NCBI RefSeq assembly: GCF_014699135.1
Contig: NZ_JACOFT010000002.1
Coordinates: 806,001 to 870,000, forward strand
Source of the DNA: Cognatundibacterium aquatile
Lineage (GTDB): Bacteria > Pseudomonadota > Gammaproteobacteria > Burkholderiales > Burkholderiaceae_D
Length of the DNA: 64,000 nucleotides
Direction: 5' to 3'
This document shows positions 18,107 through 28,621 of this stretch, piece after piece. How positions within the stretch are numbered: the first letter of the stretch is position 1; every line of letters begins with the position of its first letter. Below the pieces are notes generated by a model. It had not been told where the DNA came from. It did no database searches and saw nothing but the letters and a program-made list of their open reading frames with translations. The translations under genes were made by a program, and so were the position numbers.

Positions 18107-18562
18107 TTAATCCAACGCAACCTGCTCGACCGCGTCGGTTTTTACCTCATTAAACCGTTCAAGAGCAGCAATCAGTTCATCGATCGCTTCACTTCCGAAT
18201 GCCTGCTCAACATATTGATATTGCGTGTCAATCAGTGGGGCAATTTTCAGCATCAGCGCATCCCCCTGCTCTGACAACGCAATTAAGACACGACGCTGAT
18301 CCCCCTTCACATCGCAACGACGTATCAGATCAAGCTCTTCCATGCGCTTGAGTACCCCTGCCATGCTAGGGCTGGATATCTGACATAAATCACACAATTC
18401 TCGTGGTTCGAGTTGGCCGTGTTCATCAAGCACACGAAAAATTCGCCACTGCTGATCCGTTAAGCCAAACCGACTCAATATCGGACGGAAGTGACTCATC
18501 AGATTCGCGCGAGCCTTCAAAAACAGTTGCGGCAGATTTCGGTAGGCAATCCTGTGATTCAT
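18107..18562 (-). CDS. MarR-family regulator, HpaR-like
   Basis: Winged-helix dimeric repressor of 151 aa. The DNA-binding part reads LTDQQWRIFRVL then LCDLCQISSPSMAGVLKRMEEL and the wing RCDVKGDQRRVLIAL, closest in style to HpaR, the regulator of homoprotocatechuate degradation. ATG 18562 (MNHRIAYRNL) is chosen; the ten residues before it (from 18592) do not fit the family. No hpa catabolic genes are nearby. Instead it is divergent from a bestrophin-like gene, and two perfect ACTAATATATTAGT palindromes lie between them, so it probably represses itself and that gene. The inducer is unknown. Confidence 0.85.
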   Translation of the reverse strand: MNHRIAYRNLPQLFLKARANLMSHFRPILSRFGLTDQQWRIFRVLDEHGQLEPRELCDLCQISSPSMAGVLKRMEELDLIRRCDVKGDQRRVLIALSEQGDALMLKIAPLIDTQYQYVEQAFGSEAIDELIAALERFNEVKTDAVEQVALD

Positions 18563-18621
18563 ATTGACTCCATTCAGATTAATTATTTTCAATAATTCAA
18601 AGCCATTGTACAGATTGACTT

Positions 18622-18659
18622 ACTAATATATTAGTGTTTTAATTCACTAATATATTAGT
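18622..18659. promoter_or_regulatory. Double operator: two ACTAATATATTAGT palindromes
   Basis: Identical 14-bp perfect palindromes at 18622-18635 and 18646-18659, centres 24 bp apart. They lie 60 bp upstream of the MarR-family start and 47 bp upstream of the bestrophin start. Size, symmetry and location fit operators for the adjacent MarR/HpaR-like repressor; binding is inferred. Confidence 0.85.
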
Positions 18660-18705
18660 ATTCTGACGGGTTATCGGTGAAACATTTTAAAAATTGGGAA
18701 AAAGC

Positions 18706-19644
18706 ATGATAGTCAGGGATCGCCCGTCTGGCTTTCGCTTGTTTCTCATGTTGCGTGGCTCTGTCTTGCCAAGAATATTGCCGGCCCTGACAATTAATAT
18801 TCTGATTGCTACATTGGTCACCATTTCGCATGGTGATTTATTTGAACTCAAAATTACACTGACGACCATTCCGTTTACCCTGATCGGCTTGCCTATCTCC
18901 ATTTTTCTCGGATTCCGGAATAACACTGCGTATGACCGCTTTTGGGAAGCGCGCAAACTCTGGGGCGAACTACTGATCAGGAGCCGCAACCTGTCACGCC
19001 AATGTCAAAGCCTGATTACCTACCCGATCACAGCAGTGGCATCCAATGGGCTGACAGATATCAGGGTACGCATGATTTACCGGGCAATCGCCTTTTCCTA
19101 CGCACTTAAAAATCTGCTGCGCGATTTGCCGGGTGAGGATATGCCGCAATGGCTGACTCAGGAAGAGGTCACGCTGATTCAATCATCCAAAAACAAACCC
19201 GATTTTTTAATTAATCGTATGGCGCTGGATCTGCAGCAAAGTATGAATGAAAAGCGCATCAATCCCTGTCTCGCGGCCAATATTGACACAACCTTATCAG
19301 CCATCACAGCCGCCGCTGCCGCGTGCGAGCGTATAAAAAATACGCCCATTCCTTTTTCTTACACATTGCTGCTGCACCGGACTGCCTATATCTACTGTTT
19401 TCTGCTGCCTTTCGGACTGGTAGATTCCATCGGCTTTATGACGCCATTTGTGGTGGCAATTGTTGCCTATACCTTCTTCGGCTTGGATGCACTTGGCGAT
19501 GAAATCGAAGAGCCCTTTGGTCTTGACGCGAATGATTTGCCATTAGATGCAATCTGTCGTGCCATCGAAATTGATTTACTCGAAGCAATACAACATGCCC
19601 CGCTCCCCGCCCCAATGCTACCGGTGGGTTACCGGCTGACTTAG
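18706..19644 (+). CDS. Bestrophin-like (UPF0187) membrane protein
   Basis: A 312-aa member of the bacterial bestrophin family, pentameric inner-membrane channels. It shows the typical N-terminal RGSVLPRILPAL and the conserved LGFRNNTAYDRFWEARKLWGE, with membrane segments near residues 20-40, 45-65 and 220-265. ATG 18706 is preferred to a TTG at 18694. It is divergent from the MarR-family gene across the double palindrome and is therefore probably induced when that repressor is released. The transported ion is not deducible. Confidence 0.88.
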   Translation: MIVRDRPSGFRLFLMLRGSVLPRILPALTINILIATLVTISHGDLFELKITLTTIPFTLIGLPISIFLGFRNNTAYDRFWEARKLWGELLIRSRNLSRQCQSLITYPITAVASNGLTDIRVRMIYRAIAFSYALKNLLRDLPGEDMPQWLTQEEVTLIQSSKNKPDFLINRMALDLQQSMNEKRINPCLAANIDTTLSAITAAAAACERIKNTPIPFSYTLLLHRTAYIYCFLLPFGLVDSIGFMTPFVVAIVAYTFFGLDALGDEIEEPFGLDANDLPLDAICRAIEIDLLEAIQHAPLPAPMLPVGYRLT

Positions 19645-19761
19645 GCCACAAAAGAAGTACGGATTTCAGAAACACCGGCAACAACAACCTGGTCGCAGAA
19701 TCAGGAAATCAGAACATAAAGTAATTCTCCCATCTACTTTCAGAGACAAAGGAATATAAAA

Positions 19762-21288
19762 ATGCACGAAGCTCAACAACAACGGATACGTCTTCCAGAA
19801 TTAAGAAATCGCGTCACGACTGCCGAACAGGCAGCATCGTGGATAGAAGACGGAATGACGGTAGGCATGAGCGGTTTTACGCGAGCTGGTGACGCGAAAG
19901 TTGTTCCTCTCGCGATTGCGGAACGGGCAAAATCTGAACAACTGAAAATCACCCTGATGACTGGCGCATCACTGGGTAGCGATGTCGACAAAACACTGAC
20001 CGAAGCCGGCGCTATGACACGCCGCATGCCATTTCAGGCAGACCCGACCTTGCGCGCGGCAATCAATCGCGGCGAGATCATGTATGTCGATCAGCACTTA
20101 TCCGAAACAGTTGAGCAATTGCGCACGCGCCAGATCAATGCGATTGACGTTGCCATCATTGAAGCCATTGCGATCACAGAAACCGGCGCCATCATCCCGA
20201 CCACCTCCGTCGGTAACAGCGCCAGCTTTGCTATACTGGCGGATCAGGTGATCGTCGAAATCAATCTGACACAGTCATTGGAACTGGAAGGTCTGCACGA
20301 CATTTTCATTCCTAAGCACAGACCGCAACGGGAACCAATTCCTATCATGTCGGCAAGCGACCGCGTTGGAACAACGGCAATCATGATCCCGCCAGAAAAA
20401 ATTGTTGCGATCGTCATTACCGAAAAAGCCGACAGCGCTTCGACCATTTTGCCACCAGATGAAGAAACAGCGCAGATCGCCGCCCACCTTGTTGAATTTT
20501 TCAAACAAGAAGTCAAAGATGGCCGACTGACTAATAGCCTGATGCCCATGCAGGCCGGCATAGGCACGATAGCGAATGCGGTGATGACGGGCTTCATTGA
20601 CAGCCCTTTTGAACATTTGCAAATGTATTCAGAGGTCTTGCAAGATTCCACTTTCGATCTTTTTGATGCCGGAAAACTGGACTTTGCTTCCGGCTCATCG
20701 ATCACACTGTCGGCGCAAAAAAGTCAGGAAGTATTTGCCAATATCGGCAAATACAAAGATCGCCTGGTGCTCCGTCCGCAAGAGGTCAGCAATCATCCCG
20801 AGGTCATTCGTCGTCTCGGCATCATCGCCATCAACACCGCGCTTGAAGCCGACATTTATGGCAATGTGAACTCCACACATGTACTCGGCACACACATGAT
20901 GAACGGTATTGGCGGCTCGGGCGATTTTGCCCGTAACGCCTACCTGTCGGTATTTGCGACCAAGGCGATTGCCAAGAATGGAAAGATATCGAGTATCGTT
21001 CCTATGGTCACGCACGTTGACCACAATGAACATGACGTTGACATTATCGTGACCGATGTCGGCCTAGCAGATCTGCGCGGATTAGCGCCGCGTGAACGCG
21101 CACAGAAAATCATTCAGAACTGTGTGGCAGAGCCTTACAAACAAATGTTACTTGATTATCTGGCGGAGGCAGAATTACGTGGCGGACAGACTCCACACGT
21201 CTTGGAGAAGGCGTTTTCCTGGCATGTCCGTTATCGTGAGACTGGCACTATGCTGGAACAAGCTGTCGCATTGAAAGCTGTTGCCTGA
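19762..21288 (+). CDS. Succinate:acetate CoA-transferase / acetyl-CoA hydrolase family
   Basis: A 508-aa class I CoA-transferase of the AarC/Cat1 type, which moves CoA between succinyl-CoA and acetate or related acids. Recognisable stretches are GMTVGMSGFTRAGDAK near the N-terminus, SEVLQDSTFDLF, where the Glu matches the expected catalytic glutamate, and the glycine-rich MNGIGGSGDFARNAY. A good ribosome site (AAAGGAA) precedes ATG 19762. It is monocistronic with its own terminator. With the prp cluster and aceB in this window it supports acetate/propionate use, but the exact acyl acceptor cannot be read from sequence. Confidence 0.9.
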   Translation: MHEAQQQRIRLPELRNRVTTAEQAASWIEDGMTVGMSGFTRAGDAKVVPLAIAERAKSEQLKITLMTGASLGSDVDKTLTEAGAMTRRMPFQADPTLRAAINRGEIMYVDQHLSETVEQLRTRQINAIDVAIIEAIAITETGAIIPTTSVGNSASFAILADQVIVEINLTQSLELEGLHDIFIPKHRPQREPIPIMSASDRVGTTAIMIPPEKIVAIVITEKADSASTILPPDEETAQIAAHLVEFFKQEVKDGRLTNSLMPMQAGIGTIANAVMTGFIDSPFEHLQMYSEVLQDSTFDLFDAGKLDFASGSSITLSAQKSQEVFANIGKYKDRLVLRPQEVSNHPEVIRRLGIIAINTALEADIYGNVNSTHVLGTHMMNGIGGSGDFARNAYLSVFATKAIAKNGKISSIVPMVTHVDHNEHDVDIIVTDVGLADLRGLAPRERAQKIIQNCVAEPYKQMLLDYLAEAELRGGQTPHVLEKAFSWHVRYRETGTMLEQAVALKAVA

Positions 21289-21314
21289 TCTGCTTCCAAG
21301 AGCAGATACAACAA

Positions 21315-21349
21315 AACGCCAACTGAATTTTTTCAGTTGGCGTTTTTTT
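21315..21349 (+). terminator. Terminator of the CoA-transferase gene
   Basis: AACGCCAACTGAA (21315-21327) pairs with TTCAGTTGGCGTT (21332-21344), followed by a T run. Confidence 0.93.
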
Positions 21350-21440
21350 CATCATATCTTGACGCAACAATGAGAATGCATAGGCTAGATAATAAGAAAA
21401 CTCGCCAATATCCCCCTTGCGTTCGGACTAAAATCAGGAA

Positions 21441-22196
21441 TTACTCACTGACCTCGACTAAACGTCCATTCAATGGCTGCACTGGGCGGGCATTCATTTT
21501 ATAAAGCTTTTTAAACGCCGCAATCTGACTCGCAGACAACTCAACCGGCTGCTTCAGCACTTGCCAGCGCACCCCATCACTGCATGGAGGCGTTGTCAAT
21601 GAACCGGTGAATTTGTAGTAAGTGCGCGTCGCTGGTAAAACACTGGCTGGATCGAAGTTAGTTAACGGAGTTGATTTCCCTTCGGCAGGCAAGGCTGAAA
21701 AGACCGGTGCCAATGCAGCATTTTCCTTCCCTTTTTTAAACAGGACAGCAACAACAGATAATTTACCGTCGTTCAATTTGTGCACAAAATGCGCAACCAT
21801 AGGATAGCTGACTCCATTTATTTTTTCTTCACTAGGCGTATGAAAGTGGAATTGCAACAGGCTACCTTCATCGTCGCCAGTTTTCAGACTATTACCAGCA
21901 GGTACATTGACCTGCACCGTATGACCGTTATTGATCAGCTCAGCACTGTTGCTGACATACTTAAAATCCAACGGCAGCAAGGCGGCTTTTTTTGCATTGC
22001 GCTCAACGATGTTAATTGGTGACTGCTCTTTACTCATTTTACAAGCAGTATTGGCAGCATCCAGCTCAGACCAATGCGCGGGCGCAGTTTTTCCTTCATA
22101 GCCCCAGTGAGGAGCATGAGCCTTATCATCTGCCAGAGCCAGGCCAGATGATACAGATAACAAACCCAAGACAGCCATACAAACTGTTTTATTCAT
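21441..22196 (-). CDS. Alpha-type carbonic anhydrase, periplasmic
   Basis: Zinc enzyme interconverting CO2 and bicarbonate, exported. 251 aa from ATG 22196 with a signal peptide ending near ALADDKAHA. The three zinc ligands are His117 and His119 in QFHFHTPSEE and His136 in MVAHFVH. Cys52 and the Cys in TTPPCSDGV match the usual disulfide pair, and PINI (60-63 region) is also typical. An in-frame GTG-type extension to 22247 would destroy the signal peptide and is rejected. A clear ribosome site (GGAGATGATG) precedes the chosen start. Monocistronic. Confidence 0.93.
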   Translation of the reverse strand: MNKTVCMAVLGLLSVSSGLALADDKAHAPHWGYEGKTAPAHWSELDAANTACKMSKEQSPINIVERNAKKAALLPLDFKYVSNSAELINNGHTVQVNVPAGNSLKTGDDEGSLLQFHFHTPSEEKINGVSYPMVAHFVHKLNDGKLSVVAVLFKKGKENAALAPVFSALPAEGKSTPLTNFDPASVLPATRTYYKFTGSLTTPPCSDGVRWQVLKQPVELSASQIAAFKKLYKMNARPVQPLNGRLVEVSE

Positions 22197-22340
22197 TTCA
22201 TCATCTCCTTCAATTTTTAAAAAAAATCCTACCCGAGCAAAAGTCAAAAAATAACTTCAAGACTCAGACCACTTCAACAGTGCAAAACAGTAACAACGAC
22301 AACAACAGCAATCCCAGAAGCGACACACAATATAATTAAA

Positions 22341-24059
22341 TTAAAATTCATCCCACTCTTCGCCACCGGCTGCCTTGACTGATTTCCCGCCATCCGCAAC
22401 CTTGACACTACCGGCAAGACGTTTTACCTGACCGCGTTGAGTCTGATTGCTTCGTACAGAAGCAGGCGCAACACGGCCATTGGTTTTCGGCGTGGGTGCA
22501 AATCCACCATGCGCCCCGGGAATTTTAAAGACACTCACAATTTGCTTCAGGACTTGTGCTTGCTCTTCCAGCGATGCGGCTGCAGCTGCGGCCTCTTCAA
22601 CTAACGCCGCATTTTGCTGAGTGACTTCGTCCATTTGCGTCACCGCGTGATTAATTTGCTCGATACCGGAGGTCTGCTCCTGACTTGCCAGACTCATTTC
22701 CCCCATGATATCAGTAACATTTTTGATACTGGATACGACAGAATCCATGGTCGAGCCAGCCTGATCCACCAAGCGCGAACCAATTTCCACCTGCTCTACC
22801 GAGTCTCCTATCAGGGTTTTAATTTCTTTGGCAGCACCAGCCGATCTCTGCGCAAGATTGCGCACTTCACTGGCCACGACTGCGAAACCACGTCCCTGCT
22901 CGCCTGCACGCGCCGCTTCCACCGCCGCATTCAACGCGAGAATATTGGTTTGAAAAGCGATACCATCAATGACCCCGATAATATCCACGATTTTTTTCGA
23001 TGATGCATTAATTGCCCCCATCGTATGAACCACTTCATTGACCACGGCACCGCCTTTGGCAGCGACTTCTGACGCAGAAATAGCCAATTGATTCGCTTGC
23101 CGCGCGTTATCCGTATTGTGCTTGACGGTCGATGTCAACTCTTCCATTGAAGAAGCGGTTTCTTCCAGTGCACCTGCTTGTTCTTCGGTGCGAGACGACA
23201 AATCCAGATTTCCTGAAGCGATTTCAGTGGCAGCAGTATGAATAGTTTCAGTGCCAACCCTCACCTTACTCACAATATCGATCAGATTCCCGTTCATGTC
23301 TTTCAGCGCCTGCATCAACTGCCCCGTTTCGTCAGTTGAATTTACCTGAATTTCTGAAGTTAAATCGCCTTGCGCCACCGTTTTTGCCAGATCAACAGCG
23401 ACACTGATCGGAGCAACGATAGATCTTGAAGTAAACCAGGCAACCAGACCACCGCAGATAACAGCAAGTGCGGTAATGGAAATCATCAAAAATAATGCTG
23501 ATTGATATGCGTGTGCGGCGGCCTCTTCATCACTCGCATTTTTTTCTTCCTGAAGATTTGTAAAATCCCGAATGGCATCCTGCCATTTTGCAGTAGCTGG
23601 ATTGGTTTCCTTCAAAAGAAATTGCACAGCTTCTTCTTTATTCGTATGAACCATTTCCTCAAATTTGTTAACCAGTGCTCTCGCTGCAATCTGATCCTCT
23701 TTAATGCTGGCAACAAATTTCTTTCCATGGTCATCAAGGGGCATTTTTTCCAATCGGGAAAAAGCCTCATCGTAATGAGCCCGCGCTTCGTCAATTTTTT
23801 TATGTTCCAGCTTGGCCTGCGCTTCATCTGACAGCAAAGCGATTGAACGCACTACCCTCGAAACGACATGGATGGATCTGGACATATCTTCCAAGGCATC
23901 CATTTTTTTAATATTCACAGTCACCACATGATGCAAGGATTGGTTGGATTGCTGCATACCATGAATGCCAAGGTAAGCCACACCAATCAGCATCAGCAGC
24001 ACAAGAGCAAAGCCTGCACCTAGTCTTGTACCAATTGGCAGATTCGACAATTTCATCAA
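22341..24059 (-). CDS. Methyl-accepting chemotaxis protein with 4-helix-bundle sensor
   Basis: Inner-membrane chemoreceptor, 572 aa. TM1 lies about residues 14-34, then a helical periplasmic sensor of about 150 residues (four-helix-bundle type), TM2 about 190-210, a HAMP domain and the long cytoplasmic coiled coil. The signalling tip contains [20 protein letters not shown] and [19 protein letters not shown]. The last residues are EEWDEF, an xWxxF tail that docks CheR/CheB for adaptation. Genes for che or flagella are not nearby. The ligand is unknown; the short sensor lacks a Cache or PAS fold. Confidence 0.95.
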   Translation of the reverse strand: MMKLSNLPIGTRLGAGFALVLLMLIGVAYLGIHGMQQSNQSLHHVVTVNIKKMDALEDMSRSIHVVSRVVRSIALLSDEAQAKLEHKKIDEARAHYDEAFSRLEKMPLDDHGKKFVASIKEDQIAARALVNKFEEMVHTNKEEAVQFLLKETNPATAKWQDAIRDFTNLQEEKNASDEEAAAHAYQSALFLMISITALAVICGGLVAWFTSRSIVAPISVAVDLAKTVAQGDLTSEIQVNSTDETGQLMQALKDMNGNLIDIVSKVRVGTETIHTAATEIASGNLDLSSRTEEQAGALEETASSMEELTSTVKHNTDNARQANQLAISASEVAAKGGAVVNEVVHTMGAINASSKKIVDIIGVIDGIAFQTNILALNAAVEAARAGEQGRGFAVVASEVRNLAQRSAGAAKEIKTLIGDSVEQVEIGSRLVDQAGSTMDSVVSSIKNVTDIMGEMSLASQEQTSGIEQINHAVTQMDEVTQQNAALVEEAAAAAASLEEQAQVLKQIVSVFKIPGAHGGFAPTPKTNGRVAPASVRSNQTQRGQVKRLAGSVKVADGGKSVKAAGGEEWDEF

Positions 24060-24378
24060 TGTCTCCGTTTACTTGTTGAAAATAAAATGACTTCTTACTG
24101 ACAGATTTATCAGTAATTTTGAGTAGCAATGCTCTTAAAATTCTTTGTCAAAATTAATCAGGCTCAGGTATCCGGAAAAATGAAAAAAATACAAACAGAC
24201 GCTGACAAGACAACTCAGGCGCAGGATAGCCCGCTTGAAATAAATTACTATTTCCAATTGTCAACTATGAGAAAAAACTCATAAAAATCAACAATCTTTA
24301 TCACTTTTACGTATGAATTTACACTGAAAGCAAAGCAGATACGTAGTCCAGTGTCGTGATGAAACAACATCATTCCTA
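24060..24378. other. Gene-free interval between metR and the chemoreceptor
   Basis: 319 bp, AT-rich, holding the chemoreceptor promoter and the metR 3' end. It contains TATGAG-AAAAAA-CTCATA (about 24265-24283), a weak inverted repeat without a proper T tract. I see no convincing sigma-28 promoter and no gene. Confidence 0.35.
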
Positions 24379-25266
24379 TCAATGCGCTATCTCTCCCGCG
24401 AGCGTGATAAACGCTTTCAGGTAATCGATTTCTGTATCCGCTTCCCGCACGCCCAGAAAAATCTGTTTCGCGATTCCCTGCTTACCTAAACGGACTTGTG
24501 CGATCTGCATTTTGCTGGCGTACTCCGCCACCAGCCAGCCCGGTAATGCAGCCACACCCCGGCCACTGGCAACCATCTGCAACATGATGTCGGTTGTTTC
24601 TATGGTTTTATGTTTTTTTGGCGAGCAATTTGCCGGCAATAAAAACTCCTTGTAAATATCAAGGCGTTCAATTGCAACCGGATAGGTAATCAGCGTCTCT
24701 TCCAGTAACGCGTCGGGGGAAACATATTTTTTCCCTGCCAGTCTGTGCTCTGCCCCCACCACCAGCACTTGCTCATAATCAAAGACCGGGGTGAACAATA
24801 AGCCGGTTTTATACAAGGGATCAGGCGTCACTAGCAGATCGATTTCATCATTCAGCAAAGCGCCAATGCCGCCGAATTGAAATTTCTGTTTCACATCGAC
24901 ATCGACATCCTGCCAGCGACTCAGATACGGCGCCACCACCTTCAACAGCCATTGATAACAAGGGTGACATTCCATGCCAATCCGCAAGGTGCCACGACCA
25001 CCTTCTGCATATTGCTGCATGACTTCTTCGGCATACTCAAACTGCGGCAACAAGCGGTTTGCCAGACCGAGTAAATACTGGCCTGCCTGCGTCAGGCGTA
25101 ACTGCCGCCCCTCACGCGCCCAGACTGGCGTCCCCAAAAACATTTCCATTTTCTTGACTGTGTGGCTCAGCGCCGATTGCGTCAGACACAGTACATCCGC
25201 TGCTGCGGTCAATGAGCCCTGGCGATCAACCTCGCGTATCAGTGTCAGATGAAGACGTTCCAGCAT
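24379..25266 (-). CDS. metR: LysR-family regulator of methionine genes, MetR
   Basis: LysR-type activator of 295 aa, divergent from metE, the classical metR-metE arrangement in which MetR with homocysteine activates metE. The helix-turn-helix is SLTAAADVLCLTQSALSHTVKKME, followed by the effector-binding region with MECHPCYQWLLKV, a motif typical of MetR. ATG 25266 (MLERLHLTLIREV) is chosen over 25311. The 98-bp gap to metE is very AT-rich and contains ATTCATGAAT and further TGAAT half-sites compatible with a MetR box, though I cannot define one firmly. Confidence 0.92.
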   Translation of the reverse strand: MLERLHLTLIREVDRQGSLTAAADVLCLTQSALSHTVKKMEMFLGTPVWAREGRQLRLTQAGQYLLGLANRLLPQFEYAEEVMQQYAEGGRGTLRIGMECHPCYQWLLKVVAPYLSRWQDVDVDVKQKFQFGGIGALLNDEIDLLVTPDPLYKTGLLFTPVFDYEQVLVVGAEHRLAGKKYVSPDALLEETLITYPVAIERLDIYKEFLLPANCSPKKHKTIETTDIMLQMVASGRGVAALPGWLVAEYASKMQIAQVRLGKQGIAKQIFLGVREADTEIDYLKAFITLAGEIAH

Positions 25267-25364
25267 ATTTAATCCATGAATATTAATAATTAATTCATTA
25301 AATAATACCATTATTATTCATGAATTAACTTATCTATCATGCACTCCTACACATGAGGAGTTAT

Positions 25365-27641
25365 ATGGTTACGACACACAATCTCGGCTTTCCACGCATA
25401 GGCGCAAAACGTGAACTGAAGTTCGCTTTAGAAGACTATTGGAAAGGAAACTTATCTCAGAGCCAGCTCGAAGACACTGGCGCATTGTTACGACAACGCC
25501 ATTGGCAACATCAGTCACAATTAGATTTTGTTCCGGTCGGCGACTTTTCGTTTTACGATCAGGTGCTCGATATGAGTTTCCTGCTGGGGAATATTCCAGC
25601 GCGCGTGCGGCAGCATGAAGGCAATACGCTGGACAACTATTTCCGTGTTGCCCGTGGACGCTCAGCGCAGGATACTGCGTGCCATTGCGTGCACGCAGGT
25701 GAAATGACGAAATGGTTTGATACCAATTATCACTACATCGTCCCGGAATTTGATGCGACCACAGCTTTTTCCCTCGATGTCTCGCGCCTGCTGAACCAGA
25801 TCAGACAAGCGGCTACGCTTGGCGTGACAGCGAAACCCGTCATCATCGGGCCTGTCAGTTATCTGTGGCTGGGAAAAACAAAAGACGCATCAGATAAACT
25901 GGCCTTGCTGCCCAAGCTCTTGCCTGTCTATGCACAACTGCTGGATACGCTGGCAGCCGAAGGCGTGGAGTGGGTGCAGATCGATGAGCCAATTTTAGTA
26001 ACAGAGCTTGATCCGGCATGGCAACAGGCATTCACCACAGCGTATCAGGCGCTGGCTCCGCGCAAACTGAAACTGTTACTGACGACTTACTTTGGCGATC
26101 TGCAAGAGAACCTCAGCCTCGCATGTGCATTACCTGTCGATGGCATTCATATTGACGCGATCAATGCGCGGCATGAGCTGGAACGGCTGCAAACCTTGTT
26201 ACCGGATAGCATGGTGTTATCGCTGGGCGTCATCAATGGTCGCAACATCTGGAAAACCGATTTACATGCAACCCTGGAATGGCTGGAACCGATACACCGC
26301 GTATTGCAGTCACGCTTATGGATCGCGCCCTCGTGCTCGCTGCTTCATGTGCCGGTTGATTTGCGCAGTGAAAACAAACTGGCCAGTCATATTCAATACT
26401 GGCTGGCATTCGCCCAACAAAAACTCGATGAATTGCATATCCTCGCACAGGCACTGAACAAAGGCCGTGTGTCAGTACAAGATGCACTGGTCGCCAACAG
26501 CGCCGCCATCAACAGCCGTAAAACATCGCCCCTCGTGCACAACCCTGCCGTCAAAGCCGCCGTTGCCAACATCAACGCCAGCCTGGGGCAACGACTAAGC
26601 ACTTACGAACAGCGGGCTAAAAAACAATCTGCCTGCTTACAACTACCCGCTTTTCCAACGACCACCATAGGCTCATTTCCGCAGACGCCAGAGATTCGTC
26701 AGGCACGCAGTCGTTACCGTCTGGGGCAACTCGATGAAACCAGCTACAAAACATTCATGCAAAACGAAATTGCCCGCTGCGTGCAAGAACAGGAAGCACT
26801 GGATCTGGATGTATTTGTGCATGGTGAAGCCGAACGTAACGACATGGTCGAATACTTTGGCGAGCAACTGGATGGCTATGCTTTCAGTGAATTCGGCTGG
26901 GTGCAATCGTATGGCTCGCGCTGCGTCAAACCACCGATTTTATTTGGCGACATCCAACGCCCGAAACCAATGACAGTGGACTGGATTAAGTTTGCACAGT
27001 CACTGACTGATAAACCGATGAAAGGAATGCTGACCGGCCCCGTCACTATCCTCAACTGGTCTTTCGTGCGCGATGATCAACCGCGCTCGGTATCCTGCTA
27101 CCAGCTCGCACTGGCGATACGACAGGAAGTACTGGATCTGGAAAAAAGCGGCGTACGCATTATTCAGATTGACGAAGCGGCGCTGCGCGAAGGCTTGCCA
27201 TTGCGACGCACTGAATGGGACAGCTATTTGCGCTGGGCAGTCGAATCGTTCCGCATCGCCGCCAATGGCGTCAGTGACGAAACACAGATCCACACGCACA
27301 TGTGCTATTCCGAATTCAACGACATCATTGCCTCTATCGCAGCGATGGATGCCGATGTCATCACCATAGAAACATCGCGTTCGGATATGGAATTACTCGA
27401 CGCATTTGACCACTTCAGTTACCCGAATGAAATCGGCCCCGGCGTCTATGACATTCACTCGCCAAATATTCCGGCGCAGGAACACATCGTCCAACTGATG
27501 CGCAAAGCGGCAGAACGCATTCCCACAGAACGCTTATGGGTGAACCCGGATTGCGGCTTAAAAACCCGTAGTTGGGAAGAAGTGATCCCCGCCCTCAGAA
27601 ACATGGTGACAGCGGCAAAACAATTACGCCAGGCAGCGTAA
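25365..27641 (+). CDS. metE: Cobalamin-independent methionine synthase MetE
   Basis: Transfers a methyl group from 5-methyltetrahydropteroyl-triglutamate to homocysteine. 758 aa, the usual two-barrel size. It begins with [21 protein letters not shown], and the C-terminal barrel has [11 protein letters not shown] and NPDCGLKTR, which supply zinc-binding His/Cys ligands. ATG 25365 follows the ribosome site GAGGAG with good spacing; the upstream in-frame ATG at 25353 overlaps that site. Divergent metR probably activates it. No cobalamin riboswitch is present in the short leader. Confidence 0.97.
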   Translation: MVTTHNLGFPRIGAKRELKFALEDYWKGNLSQSQLEDTGALLRQRHWQHQSQLDFVPVGDFSFYDQVLDMSFLLGNIPARVRQHEGNTLDNYFRVARGRSAQDTACHCVHAGEMTKWFDTNYHYIVPEFDATTAFSLDVSRLLNQIRQAATLGVTAKPVIIGPVSYLWLGKTKDASDKLALLPKLLPVYAQLLDTLAAEGVEWVQIDEPILVTELDPAWQQAFTTAYQALAPRKLKLLLTTYFGDLQENLSLACALPVDGIHIDAINARHELERLQTLLPDSMVLSLGVINGRNIWKTDLHATLEWLEPIHRVLQSRLWIAPSCSLLHVPVDLRSENKLASHIQYWLAFAQQKLDELHILAQALNKGRVSVQDALVANSAAINSRKTSPLVHNPAVKAAVANINASLGQRLSTYEQRAKKQSACLQLPAFPTTTIGSFPQTPEIRQARSRYRLGQLDETSYKTFMQNEIARCVQEQEALDLDVFVHGEAERNDMVEYFGEQLDGYAFSEFGWVQSYGSRCVKPPILFGDIQRPKPMTVDWIKFAQSLTDKPMKGMLTGPVTILNWSFVRDDQPRSVSCYQLALAIRQEVLDLEKSGVRIIQIDEAALREGLPLRRTEWDSYLRWAVESFRIAANGVSDETQIHTHMCYSEFNDIIASIAAMDADVITIETSRSDMELLDAFDHFSYPNEIGPGVYDIHSPNIPAQEHIVQLMRKAAERIPTERLWVNPDCGLKTRSWEEVIPALRNMVTAAKQLRQAA

Positions 27642-27985
27642 TTTTCACCATCGCCAGGCTCAACGAGCCTGGCGCATGACTGGTGTGTGACTGGAGCAGC
27701 AGAAGCTCACCCATCGTCATTTCTCCACAACGACAACCGTTGAACGACATCCCTTAATAAATACGTGCCTCACGGAACAAAAAGCCTCCACGAGGCTTAT
27801 TTTTATTAGGGTATCCAATCTGGATTTTACTGGTCTGCAAAGTCACATCAGAAAGACGCAATCTGCTTGCACCCGCAATACATACGGCCTTGCGGCGCAT
27901 GCGAATGACGCCGCAGGGCGAGTTATTCCCCTGCATACGGTCAATCATGGCAAAATCTGGCTATGAAGCAATCTTATTACCCTCC
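27642..27985. other. Intergenic region after metE with two hairpins
   Basis: 344 bp between metE and the response regulator. A perfect 10-bp stem CGCCAGGCTC/GAGCCTGGCG (27652-27674) starts ten bases after the metE stop but lacks a T run. A second hairpin at 27782-27798 is a good terminator. The rest should hold the promoter of the two-component pair. Confidence 0.5.
27782..27806 (+). terminator. Likely terminator downstream of metE
   Basis: AAGCCTC (27782-27788), loop CAC, GAGGCTT (27792-27798), then ATTTTTATT. It lies 140 bp after metE; flanking A residues also allow reverse-strand use. Confidence 0.65.
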
Positions 27986-28612
27986 ATGTTAAGCTCAAAA
28001 ATACTACTGATAGACGATCACAGTTTGTTTCGCACCGGGCTGAGAGCCTTGATTTGCAACGGTTTACAAGACGTCAGTGTACTGGAAGCGGCATCGCTGG
28101 AAGAAACCATGCGGGTTGATCTGACAGATATTCACTTGATTTTGCTCGACATCAAATTACAAGGACTCAACGGACTCGAAGGCATTGCCTTACTGAAGAG
28201 AAAATGGCCGGAGACACCAGTGCTTGTTCTGTCTGCAGACGATGCGCCCGAAACCGCACAGCTGGCGCGTGAACGTGGCGCACGCAGTTTTATTTCGAAA
28301 GGCGACACTGCTGACAATATTCTCGCGGCGATCCTCAGCGTCCTGCGCGGTGAAGCAGACGATGCGGAAATGTCAGCGCAACAGATGCAGGAAAAAACCA
28401 GAGCAAACGCTGCAAAGCCTTTGCTGACCCCGCGTCAATACGAGGTTCTGGATCTGGTCTGTCAGGGTTTATCAAACAAGCTGATTGCGCGTCGTCTGGA
28501 TCTGTCGGAAAACACAGTGCGCTGTCATGTGCAGGTGGTGCTGACGACATTGCAGGTATCGAATCGCTCTGAAGCTGCATTCGCCGCACGCCGCAAAGGT
28601 CTGGTGAACTAA
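27986..28612 (+). CDS. LuxR/NarL-family response regulator
   Basis: A 208-aa two-component output protein: an N-terminal receiver with the acidic pair IDD, phospho-acceptor Asp55 in LLLDIKL, Ser in VLSAD and Lys in FISKGD, then a LuxR helix-turn-helix LTPRQYEVLDLVCQGLSNKLIARRLDLSENTVR near the C-terminus. ATG 27986 (MLSSKILLIDDHS) is chosen; the frame is open further upstream but those residues are unrelated to receivers. The hybrid kinase follows within nine bases, its obvious partner. Target genes are unknown. Confidence 0.92.
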   Translation: MLSSKILLIDDHSLFRTGLRALICNGLQDVSVLEAASLEETMRVDLTDIHLILLDIKLQGLNGLEGIALLKRKWPETPVLVLSADDAPETAQLARERGARSFISKGDTADNILAAILSVLRGEADDAEMSAQQMQEKTRANAAKPLLTPRQYEVLDLVCQGLSNKLIARRLDLSENTVRCHVQVVLTTLQVSNRSEAAFAARRKGLVN

Positions 28613-28621
28613 TTGGTCAAA

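Noticed and set aside
25267-25364. A cobalamin or SAM riboswitch before metE
   Set aside because: Only 98 bp separate metR and metE starts; the region is AT-rich with no conserved riboswitch core. MetR control explains the arrangement better.
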